The notes below the pieces were generated by a model. It saw nothing but the letters and a program-made list of their open reading frames with translations. It did not search any database and had not been told where the DNA came from. A stretch of 30,297 nt of DNA, taken from contig BFEA01000264.1 in NCBI GenBank assembly GCA_003427395.1, positions 284,446-314,742 on the forward strand, written 5' to 3'. Both the position numbers and the translations under genes were made by a program. The stretch is from Chara braunii. Lineage: Eukaryota; Streptophyta; Charophyceae; Charales; Characeae. Below are positions 20,821 through 28,340 of this stretch, one piece after another. Each line of letters starts with the position of its first letter. Position 1 is the first letter of the stretch.

Positions 20821-21702
20821 TCAGACCACCCAAACTTATGAGACATCCCCAACTTAGCCAAAGTATACAAAAACACATGGCACAACAACTTTTCTCTTGT
20901 CTGGGCATATGACTAGGCGATTTTAGTCGCCCCGAACTGTTTAAATAGCCAAGTTATATATATATGTCTGAACTTAATCTTCAAAGTGGGCGTAGGAGTG
21001 AGTCATTCATCCTAGAAACAATGCTCAGCCGGCCCAAGTTACCCTCAGTTATATTCTTAATTAATACTCTCTTTACTTTGCGATAAGCTATAGTGAGGTC
21101 ACCCAAACGTATGGGACCCTGCCTGACTAGCCTGTTCATAGGTAAAAGTAGTAATAGAATATAGTCAAATTATAATCTTTGGGTTCCAGGATGTGCGAGG
21201 CTTTGAGTCAGGCCACCTGAACTTACAGAACAGTCTGACTCTCTGCCTGATTCGTTTCTCTCTAATCCAATCTGTACGTGGCATTGGGCTAGACCACCTA
21301 AACTTATAGAATGGTCTGCCCTCTGTCAAGTTCATTTCCTTATAACAAAACAGGAAGAGGCCGAGTCACCTAAACTTATAGAATGGCTCAGACCTCCTAA
21401 CCAAATAAACAGAAGAAACCCCGAAATAAACAAGGCAACCAGGACACCTGAACTTACAGAATGCACTTGGCCCTTGAAAAAGTCAATCACCAGCAGCCCT
21501 CGCAAGTCAGAGCAACCAGATCACCTAAACTTATAGAATGATCTGATTCTAAAGGCAAATCCACAACACTAGGTCACCCCAAACTTATGGGGACTTCCCA
21601 GCCTCCAGAGCAATCAGACCACCTAAACTTATAGAATGGTCTGATGCTCCACACAATCCAAAATAAAACAAAGCACTCGGTCTCCCCAAACTTATGGGGA
21701 CC
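20821..21702 (-). repeat. Right array of constant-loop hairpins
   Basis: About ten units share the core ACCTAAACTTATAGAAT (minus-strand form of the left core). Pairing flanks: 21608-21620 with 21638-21649 (12 pairs, one bulge); 21511-21522 with 21540-21550; 21286-21295 with 21313-21321 (9 pairs, one bulge); 21205-21213 with 21233-21241 (9 pairs, one G-T); 21357-21367 with 21385-21396; and CCAGG at 21439 with CTTGG at 21466. The compact class is at 21097-21118, 21573-21594 and 21679-21702 (CCCCAAACTTATGGGG). Outer units run compact, long, compact, long, as in the left arm. Confidence 0.82.
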
Positions 21703-21946
21703 CCCCCGACCTTGATAACCCAGTCAACCTTCACGCAAAACTGCTTCCCATCCTGCCCGTTCCCAGATGCAATCTCTTTAAATAGTCTGCTTTCACACGG
21801 TCAACAAAAGTTGAAACTGAGGTTGCCCAACATTCTTTTATTTAGTCTAGTTAAAGTCCTGAAAATCAGACAAAAGTCAAAGTAGGATTGCATACCATAT
21901 ACTTAGTCAGCCATGCAATGGGCAATACAGGTAGAGGTTATAATTT

Positions 21947-21960
21947 GGGTTTATAGAGGG
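21947..21960 (-). promoter_or_regulatory. Inward-facing TATA-like motif, right arm
   Basis: CCCTCTATAAACCC on the minus strand, identical to the left-arm motif at 12591-12604. It faces the right hairpin array. Promoter function is inferred from position and conservation only. Confidence 0.35.
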
Positions 21961-22565
21961 GGATGGAAAGTTACCTTACAGTTCCCTGCCTTTAGAACTC
22001 CTCCTCAGTTCTGGCAGAGCTCCCGCAATTGGTGGGTTGAGTCCCCACAGAGTCTTGTCGCGGTCCTACGGGTTGCAATCCCTCCTGCCGCCTTCCTCTT
22101 AGAACAGGATTAGACTTTAGAGTAAGAGAGGCAGAAGTAGGGGTTTCAGACTCTCGAGATACAGGAGGGGGACAAAATCAACTCCCAAGAGAGGGCCTTG
22201 TTACCTTCACTCGCCTGAGGGCCCCGCAATGGCAGCCAGAATGCGCAGCAATTTGGCTAATCATCAGTCAAACCACCGCTGTTTATCATCCGGCCGCTCT
22301 CCGAATCGCAACAAAACCTCCTCACTCAACGATCTTCCGCAACAAAACCTCCTCACTCAACAAACCCTCTACCGGATGGGTAGACCGGGTATGCAATTCC
22401 GGCCTTGGTACGTGAGATCTTCCGCTATATGAGTACAGCGGCTACCGAAAGTACATGTAGGTTCGTCAATAGCTAATTAGAAAGAGTTCATGGGTCACAT
22501 CTAGTCTTTCTAACAGTCAACTTCAGCAATTCTAAAAAATAGGGCAAAACAAGAGCGCAACCAAC

Positions 22566-22673
22566 TGCCCTATCTCAGTGGGTACACTCCTGAACTGTTG
22601 AAATACAGACCCGAGTTTGAAGTCCAGTGGAAGCAGATGAGTGAAATACAACAATTCTCAATTACCTAGGGCC
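22566..22673 (+). repeat. tRNA-derived SINE copy 2
   Basis: It has an A-box-like CCCTATCTCAGTGGGTAC and a B-box-like GAGTTTGAAGTCC, with the middle TGAACTGTTGAAATACAG and the tail shared with the copy at 9861-9970. It lies just outside the right end of the fold-back structure. Confidence 0.6.
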
Positions 22674-23125
22674 GGTCAGTTCGAGGCAGTCGCCCTCCTC
22701 TAAATCTGCATTCGCACTTCTTTCATAAAAACGGCTGCAGTTTCAACCCCCCGCTCAACTTGCAGAATTTGAAACTCAAACAATGATATCGGTGTCACTT
22801 TCTCACCCCTCCGCGAAATGCTTCGTGTGGCGATTGGCCCTGACACCGCTGTCCTGACAGTAGACATGGGTTGGCCCGAGTTTTCGCTGCACCTAGAATG
22901 ATTTCCAGTCCCCAGTACATGGTGAACCACCGTTCCATTAGCCCGCCATCCCCCACAAGCCGGCACCCAGGCCGGGACAGCAACCACAGGGCAGGTGGCG
23001 ACGACGATGTAATGGAACCAAGCGCCCTTTTCCGCCAGAAAAATGTACTCTTCGGCCTCGCCTGGTCTCACCACTGTTTGTGGCGGATGGCGAGTATTGG
23101 AACGAGGCCCTCAGGGCTTACGCTC
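22674..23125. other. Short non-repeat stretch with one unassigned minus-strand frame
   Basis: The longest frame is on the minus strand, 22700-23074 (124 codons from a GTG). It contains PVVAVPAWVPACGGW but no domain I recognise. It could be a gene fragment or chance. Confidence 0.3.
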
Positions 23126-23247
23126 ACAAACTCTGGGCCTCGATGCACTACTCTAGTTTTGAGAGTGGGTCTTCGCTGAACTTAGGGCCTCGCTGCACTA
23201 CTCTAGACTCTCGAAATACACGCCTTCGCTGCACTTACTCTAGAACC

Positions 23248-23799
23248 TGTGACACTAGATGAACTCTCGAAACCCTGGGCATCGTCCTACTCAACAGAAG
23301 AGCTGCACCACTACGCTACGGGACAAAGTCTGGCCGCCGGTACAGGAGGTCCACTCTCGAAAAACTAGCCTGTCGGTGGGCAACTCCCGAGGACACTTGC
23401 AAATTCGGTATTTGCAGTGGCGTTGTAGCGTCGCTTCTGACAGCTCTCGATCGGGTTTCGAGAGTTTCCCTATCGAGAGTAAGTGCAGCGAAGGCCCACT
23501 CTCAAAACTTTGAGAGTCTAGAGTAGTGCAGCGAGGCCCTTACTCTCGATCGGGAAACTCTCGAAACCCGATCGAGAGCTGTCAGAAGCCACGCTACAAG
23601 GCCACTGTCGAAACGTCGAGAGTCTTCCGCCTGCAAATACTGAATTTGCAAGTGTCCTCGGGAGTTGCCCACTGTCAGGCTCTTTCTTCGAGAGTGGACC
23701 TCCTGTCCCGGCAGCCAGACTTTGTCCCGTAGGGCAGTGGTGCAGCTCTTTTGTAGAGTAGGACGACGCCCAGGGTTTCGAGAGTTCATCTAGTGTCAC

Positions 23800-23801
<2 letters not shown>
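23248..23801. repeat. 554-bp near-perfect palindrome
   Basis: The two halves are reverse complements with few mismatches. The centre is near 23510 (CTCTCAAAACTTTGAGAG) and there is almost no loop. Landmarks pair from CTGTGACACTAG (23248) with CTAGTGTCACAG (23801), through CGATCGGGTTTCGAGAG and its complement. A transcript would fold into one long hairpin of about 270 bp. Confidence 0.85.

Positions 23802-23847
<46 letters not shown>
23802..23847. repeat. 46-bp poly-T tract (poly-A on the minus strand)
   Basis: T46 interrupts the junction CACAG/TTCTTGCCG that is intact between later module copies. Together with the next 40 or so bases (to 23886) it looks like a poly-A-tailed insert on the minus strand. 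Confidence 0.7.
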
Positions 23848-23849
<2 letters not shown>

Positions 23850-23890
23850 TGCATTTGCTGGAAACCGGGGCCAGCGTCCCTTACATTCTT

Positions 23891-24390
23891 GCCGCCTGCA
23901 AATACCGAATTTGCAAGTATCCTCGGGAGTTGCCCACTGGCAGGCTCGATCTTCGAGAGTGGACCACCTGTCCCGGCAGCCAGACTTTGTCCCATAGGGC
24001 AGTGGTGCAGCTTTTCTGTCGAGTAGGACGNCGCCCAGGNTTTCAAGAGTTCATCTAGTGTCACAGGTTCTTGCCGCCTGCAAATACCGAATTTGCAAAC
24101 TGACAGGCTCGTTCTTCAAGAGTGGACCTCCTGTCCCGGCAGCCAGACTTTGTCCCGTAGGTTAGTGGTGCAGCTCTTCTGTCAAGTAGGAGGACGCCCA
24201 GGGTTTCGACATCTAGTGTCACAGGTTCGCGCCGCCTGCAAATACCGAATTTGCAAGTGTCCTCGGGAGTTGCCCACTGACAGGCTCGTTCTTCGAGAGT
24301 GGACCTCCTGTCCCGGCAGCCAGACTTTGTCCCGTAGGGCAGTGGTGCAGCTCTTCTGTCGAGTAGGACGACTCCCCGGGTTTCGAGAGT
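23891..24390 (+). repeat. Three direct copies of a 160-175 bp module
   Basis: Copies start with GCCGCCTGCAAATACCGAAT at 23891, 24073 and 24231. They continue through TCGAGAGTGGACCTCCTG (variants) and CCAGACTTTGTCCC. The first two end in CTAGTGTCACAGGTTC; the third ends in GGTTTCGAGAG. The right half of the palindrome (23627-23801) is a fourth copy, and its left half is a fifth in reverse. The 24073 copy lacks about 20 bp internally. Repeats of this kind let recombination build or shorten the palindrome. Confidence 0.85.
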
Positions 24391-24392
24391 TT

Positions 24393-24970
24393 GGGCCTCG
24401 CCACACCACTCTTGAATCTCGAAAAAATTCGATAGCTGTCAGAACTTTTCGAGAGGGCGGTTTTCGAGAGGAAAGGGCCCTTCGCCACACAGCACACTCG
24501 ACATTTTTCCTCTCCAACGTGGATCCTCTCCGCGGCCCGATTCGGTAGTGCTGTGTGGCGGAGCCGAACTCTCGAATTGGATGCATGTCCGGNACCGCAC
24601 GGAGGCCGTGCTGAGCGGAAGCCTTCCTCACTGTCAATGCACCGAGCCGCAAAGATGGCTTGAATGCATGCGTCAACCGCCTCTCGAAGATGGTGCATTT
24701 TCGAGAGTTGCTTTCGAGATTGTGCATTTCTCCTTCGGCGCACTACCGTCCAAACACGGCCTGACAGCTCTCGAAACGGAGCACTACCTCGAGCGCCGAA
24801 GGGAGGTATCATGAAAACCACAAAGCTGCAGGCTGGGAGATTTCGAGAAGGCCCTCGAAACCGGCCTTCTGACACCTCTCGAAAAAATCCGAGTTTTTTT
24901 TTTTCACGAGGCTGTGTGGCGATGCCCAACTCTCGAATTTTCGAGATTCCAGAGTGGTGTGGCGAGGCCC
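24393..24970. mobile_element. 578-bp inverted-repeat element, GGGCCTCGCCACACCACTCT type
   Basis: Terminal inverted repeats of about 40 bp: GGGCCTCGCCACACCACTCT, GAATCTCGAAAA at 24393 and the complement ending at 24970. A second inverted pair lies inside: TTCGCCACACAGCAC at about 24480 and GTGCTGTGTGGCGGAG at about 24549. No coding region was recognised. The same end motif returns at 29682. Confidence 0.7.
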
Positions 24971-25210
24971 TTCATCNAGTGTCACAGGTTCTTGAGTAAG
25001 TGCAGCGAAGGCGTGTATTACGAAAGTCTCGCCTCTCTGACAATGCTAGTAGAACTCTCGAAATATTTCGAGAGTCTGGAGTAGTGCAGCGAGGCCCTCT
25101 ATCAGGCTTTGTGGCCTGGACCAACCCGCCAGCAATTATGGCCCTCTACGAATCTGACAGGATATATGGCAAGGACGAATCTGATCACCGAGGAGTCCTA
25201 ATGTGAGTAT

Positions 25211-25329
25211 GGGCTTCGCTGCACTACTCTCCACATGCAGAACAGACCAAAAAAACGGTGGTGCATCTTTCCATGTTCTAGCGGATTCATTCTCATTTTG
25301 CACATTTGGAGAGTAGTGCAGCCAGGCCC
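25211..25329. mobile_element. MITE copy 1, 119 bp
   Basis: Ends GGGCTTCGCTGCACTACTCT and AGAGTAGTGCAGCCAGGCCC form terminal inverted repeats of about 20 bp. TAT flanks both sides, a possible 3-bp target duplication. The element is related in reverse orientation to 25640-25761, including CCATGTTCTAGCGGA in the interior. Confidence 0.75.
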
Positions 25330-25379
25330 TATTATGCCTCAATCTTTGGGCGAAGTCCCACTTGCCTGAACTCCCCCCG

Positions 25380-25667
25380 TTCTGGACAGTAGATTCAGAG
25401 AACCGGATAAGGTCCAGCCTTTGCCGCCCTTGCTGAATAGCACACCGGAATTATAGCCGCTGATTTTCAGATGCAGAGTTCGAACCCTGCCTGGATATAG
25501 GGCCTCGCTCCACTACTGTCGACATGTCCCCCCCTTCTGGACAGTAGATTCAGAGAACCGGATAAGGTCCAGCCTTTGCCGTCCTTGCTGAATAGCACAC
25601 CGGAATTATAGCCGCTGATTTTAAGATGCAGAGGATATAGGGCCTCGCTCCACTACTGTCGACATGT
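25380..25667 (+). repeat. Direct duplication of about 140 bp with a tRNA-like T-arm lost in the second copy
   Basis: 25380-25527 and 25535-25667 agree closely. The first contains GCAGAGTTCGAACCCTGC, which looks like a tRNA T-arm/B-box. The second lacks 15 bp there and is otherwise collinear. Upstream AATAGCACACCGGAATTATA could be the rest of a tRNA-like sequence. Each copy ends with the MITE-type GGGCCTCGCTCCACTACTGT. Confidence 0.75.
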
Positions 25668-25761
25668 GCAAACCGAGAGTGAATCTTCCGCTAGAACATG
25701 GAAGGATACACCGCAATGATTTTTGTCTTTTGTGCATGTCTAGAGTAGTGGAGCCAGGCGC
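25640..25761. mobile_element. MITE copy 2, 122 bp, reverse orientation
   Basis: Ends GGGCCTCGCTCCACTACTGT and AGAGTAGTGGAGCCAGGCGC, flanked on both sides by ATA. Its interior (TCCGCTAGAACATGGAA) is the reverse complement of copy 1 at 25211-25329. It overlaps the end of the direct duplication. Confidence 0.75.
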
Positions 25762-25762
25762 A

Positions 25763-26035
25763 TAGTGAGGTTAATGGCGATGCTGTTCAGAAAAAAAGAT
25801 ACAACAGGAGGAAACAAGGCTCCTGTTTTTGTTTGACGGTCTGGGAGAGCGTACGTCCGTACGTCCTACCGGGTTTAGTTTGTACAAGGCTATGATCTGG
25901 GCTTGCCAGTCCCCTGCTCGAACGCAATCAAGAAATGACAAGAATAGGTTGGCAAAACGTGGGTCAGGGTCTGTGAAAACCCAATAGCAGGTCAGGGGGG
26001 TTTCTGAAAAACCCTATATTGGCCTTAAATAGGGG
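25763..26035. other. Intergenic, nothing recognised
   Basis: No domain or repeat was assigned. A short GTACGTCCGTACGTCC repeat is present near 25852. Confidence 0.5.
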
Positions 26036-26260
26036 TGAACTTTCATGGAAGAAAGCAGGTAAAAAATGGCGGTAATCAGTGGTTAAAATTTGTACAAGAA
26101 ACGAGCGAAGTAATTGGCGGGAATCAGTTGTCAAATTTCGGAGAACAAAGGCAGGAAGAAAATGGCAGTAATCAGCTGTCGAACTTCCGGGAAGAAATTG
26201 GCGGGAAGAAAAAATAGGCGGGAAGAAATTGGCGGTAATCAAAGGTCAAAAGGCGGGAAA
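26036..26260 (+). repeat. Degenerate short tandem repeats with GGCGGGAA motifs
   Basis: Units of the type AAGAAATTGGCGGTAATCAG recur with variable spacing (about 26066, 26114, 26159, 26193, 26222). GGCGGGAA occurs at about 26117, 26200, 26217 and 26252. The last reads GGCGGGAAA, the complement of the E2F site TTTCCCGCC. Binding is not shown and the repeat alone may explain it. Confidence 0.55.
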
Positions 26261-26400
26261 ATAAAGAGACATCATCGGGCAAGATTGCGCTAAGCCCAAC
26301 CAAAAAACATGTAAGACGAATTATACGGTTGCTACGAGAGACAATATTACTTTCGACTTTATTTATCTGAATTACCCTTCTGCTTTTGCGACCTAGATAG

Positions 26401-26405
<5 letters not shown>

Positions 26406-26455
<50 letters not shown>
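26406..26455. repeat. (CT)n microsatellite
   Basis: About 25 CT units, followed by a short (GATC)n run at 26461-26476. It lies about 280 bp past the 3' end of the kinase gene. Confidence 0.97.
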
Positions 26456-26456
<1 letters not shown>

Positions 26457-26732
26457 GATGGATCGATCGATCGATCTATGGATTCATCGAGCGTCCAGGA
26501 AGACACTAATTTGTCGAACGGCAACGGTTATCAGCCGTTATGTATGAATTATACAGTATTAGCTCTCCGTGCTCTCTCCGTCCTCGTCCAGTTAGCCAAC
26601 TACCTCCGTCTGCTACCTATCACTTTTCCTTCCCCCATTTGCATACAATATTCAGTCAGCGTCTCTGCTGCGGTTCCCTCTGCATCCGCTAGCGAGAACA
26701 TGCCACACGTCCATGCCGTATGTGCAAGACGT

Positions 26733-28340
26733 TCATACCCTCCGTCTATTGACATGAGCTTCAACTAACAGATCCTCAAGCCTCGTCGATAGCTCGCTCA
26801 TCCTTGGCCTCGCAGCAGCCTCCATCATCAAACAGTTGCTCGCTAAACGCAGTGCCTCCATCGTCATCTGCTGGAATGCGCGCCCTGCCACCTCGTCACG
26901 CAAGCAGGAGTCCAGAATTGCATGCGGCATCCCTCCACCAGCAATAAATTCGCTTCGCAAGAACGGCATCGCCCAGTCCGCTAACGTTTGCCATGATCCG
27001 TTACCGGACGGCGCCTCCGTGGCCGCCTTTCGCCCCGTGAGCAGTTCCAGAAGGATCACGCCAAAAGCGTACACGTCGATCTTCTCCGACAGGATTCCGC
27101 TCATCACGTACTCCGGCGCCATGTACCCGAACGTCCCGCCCATGTGGGACGTCTTCACCGCCGTGAGGCGTGTTGTCCCGCCAAACACTCTTTCTCCGAT
27201 GGTCGCTAGTCCGAAATCCGCGAGCGCGACGCGCAGCTTCTCCCCAGCGCCATCACCAAGAAGGACGTTGCTGCTCTNGATGTCGCGGTGAATGACTGGC
27301 GGATCGGCTCCCCCGTGAAGGTAACTGAGNCCCCTGGCAATCTGCCAGGCGATACAAATCCGCTCAACGAGTGTCAGAGGAGGGAGACGAGGTCTTCCAG
27401 GAACTGCCTTCTCTCTGTGGTGCAGGCGAGCGTACAGACTTCCTCCCTGGAAGTAGGGGTACACCAAGATCGACCGACTCCCCTCGTCACAGAATCCCAC
27501 CAGTTCGATAAGGTTGGAATGATGGAGTCTGCTCAACGTGTTCACTTCTGCCAGGAACATGCTTCTCTTTCCCTCCGTCAGATCCCCCGTCATCACCTTG
27601 ATGGCCAAATCCTGATCGTCGATAGAGCCCCAGTACACATCTCCGAACGCCCCACTNTCCCCGATGCGATATTTCTTGCTGAANTTTCCTGTGCAATGCT
27701 GCAGAGCTGCCAGCGAGAATCGTCTGACTTGCAAGGGTTGAANTCCCCCACCTCTCCCGCCCTCCTGGCATGCAACCCCCTCCCTAGTGCCATTGGTGGT
27801 ACGTCCAATCTCGACGGTTGAGCTACCAGTTGCATTCGGCGATGATTTAGCCTGCCCCCGTTTCCCTCCATTCCGGCGCGCTCTGTACACAAGGACAATA
27901 AGGCACGTGGCAAGCGCCAGGAAGGCTGAGATCGACACGGGCAGCCCGACCGCGAGACCTAAATTAGTTCCTTGGGAGGTGGGGACAACCGCCGAAGGTC
28001 CTGAAGGCGAAGGGCCAGAAGGAGGAGGAGCAGGCGCCGAAGATCCTGAAGGCCAGGGGAAAGGTTCTGAAGATGAAAGCTTATCCCAAGATGAAGGCAT
28101 ATCCGAGGAAGCTGGGAAGGCGGACTGATCGACGACGGGAGGAGTAGGCGCGCGAGAGTGGAGCTGCGAATTGTTGATTTTCAGCTCGAACACGGAACCA
28201 TCGTCCGCTCCCACGAACAGACTTAGTTCGCTGCCCGCTTGGCGAAGCGCCAATCCCCACAACCCGCCGGCACTGTATCTGGCGACCACCTGTACACTGG
28301 TCGCCGAGCTGCAGGGCGCGTCCAGCTTCAGCCACCGAAG
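26733..28340 (-). CDS. Receptor-like kinase: last propeller blade, membrane helix, RD kinase
   Basis: An uninterrupted frame runs from just after a TAA (28341-28343) to the stop at 26733. It reads a final beta-propeller-like strand set (ELSLFVGADDGSVFELKI), a Pro/Ser-rich stalk and a helix GLAVGLPVSISAFLALATCL. Then comes a Ser/Thr kinase of the plant RLK/Pelle type: GAFGDVYWG loop, AIKVM lysine, HRDI (RD type), SSNVLL, ADFGLA, GYMAPEYV and the closing ARP arginine. The HRDxK lysine is hidden by an N. The kinase would phosphorylate intracellular partners after ligand sensing outside the cell. No intron is visible. Codons 5' of the TAA belong to the same gene (next entry). It is the only likely host gene here, but may not yield a full-length receptor. 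Confidence 0.85.
   Translation of the reverse strand, partial: LRWLKLDAPCSSATSVQVVARYSAGGLWGLALRQAGSELSLFVGADDGSVFELKINNSQLHSRAPTPPVVDQSAFPASSDMPSSWDKLSSSEPFPWPSGSSAPAPPPSGPSPSGPSAVVPTSQGTNLGLAVGLPVSISAFLALATCLIVLVYRARRNGGKRGQAKSSPNATGSSTVEIGRTTNGTREGVACQEGGRGGGXQPLQVRRFSLAALQHCTGXFSKKYRIGXSGAFGDVYWGSIDDQDLAIKVMTGDLTEGKRSMFLAEVNTLSRLHHSNLIELVGFCDEGSRSILVYPYFQGGSLYARLHHREKAVPGRPRLPPLTLVERICIAWQIARXLSYLHGGADPPVIHRDIXSSNVLLGDGAGEKLRVALADFGLATIGERVFGGTTRLTAVKTSHMGGTFGYMAPEYVMSGILSEKIDVYAFGVILLELLTGRKAATEAPSGNGSWQTLADWAMPFLRSEFIAGGGMPHAILDSCLRDEVAGRAFQQMTMEALRLASNCLMMEAAARPRMSELSTRLEDLLVEAHVNRRRV

Larger units (their letters stand above)
12210..22410. mobile_element. About 10 kb fold-back element with long, hairpin-rich inverted arms
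   Basis: 12210-15600 and 19773-22410 are inverted copies of each other. The arms share, in mirrored order, a conserved outer block (GATTGCAACCCGTAGGACCG at 12469 and its complement at about 22061), a CCCTCTATAAACCC motif, a hairpin array, a 123-bp tandem array and an inner block (CACCCGGACTT at about 15547 against AAGTCCGGGT at about 19815). Identity by eye is about two thirds to three quarters, so the duplication is old. The layout resembles fold-back transposons, whose long inverted repeats contain tandem subrepeats. No transposase was recognised. Target-site duplications and exact ends could not be fixed. Two oppositely oriented copies of one element are an alternative. Confidence 0.75.
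19773..22410 (-). repeat. Right inverted arm of the fold-back structure
   Basis: This is a mirror of the left arm. From inside to outside: the inner block (AAGTCCGGGT at about 19815, CCTGTTATCAGTGATAACAG at about 19924), three 123-bp units, spacer, hairpin array at 20821-21702, TATA-like motif, and the conserved outer block to about 22410. A 24-bp direct repeat with AACAAAACCTCCTCACTCAA occurs near 22310-22360 at the outer edge. No coding region was recognised. Confidence 0.8.
23185..25097. mobile_element. Nested inverted-repeat element with GGGCCTCGCTGCACTACTCT ends
   Basis: The left end (from 23185) and right end (to 25097) are inverted copies: the terminal motif, then CTCTCGAAA, then a block reading AATACACGCCTTCGCTGCAC (left) and its complement at about 25001-25020, then the CTGTGACACTAG block and its complement at about 24978. 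Inside lie the palindrome 23248-23801, direct module copies to 24390, and a second element at 24393-24970. No transposase is present, so any movement would be non-autonomous. No clear target-site duplication was seen. Confidence 0.65.

Noticed and set aside
12856-21702. Hairpin arrays as a CRISPR array
   Set aside because: Unit spacing is irregular, the constant part is a loop inside a palindrome, and the DNA is clearly eukaryotic repeat sequence.
22700-23074. 124-codon minus-strand frame as a gene
   Set aside because: No start ATG, no domain and no supporting neighbour; kept only as an unassigned stretch.
26836-28128. Plus-strand open frames across the kinase gene
   Set aside because: They are antisense shadows of the GC-rich kinase frame, which has clear domain motifs on the minus strand.
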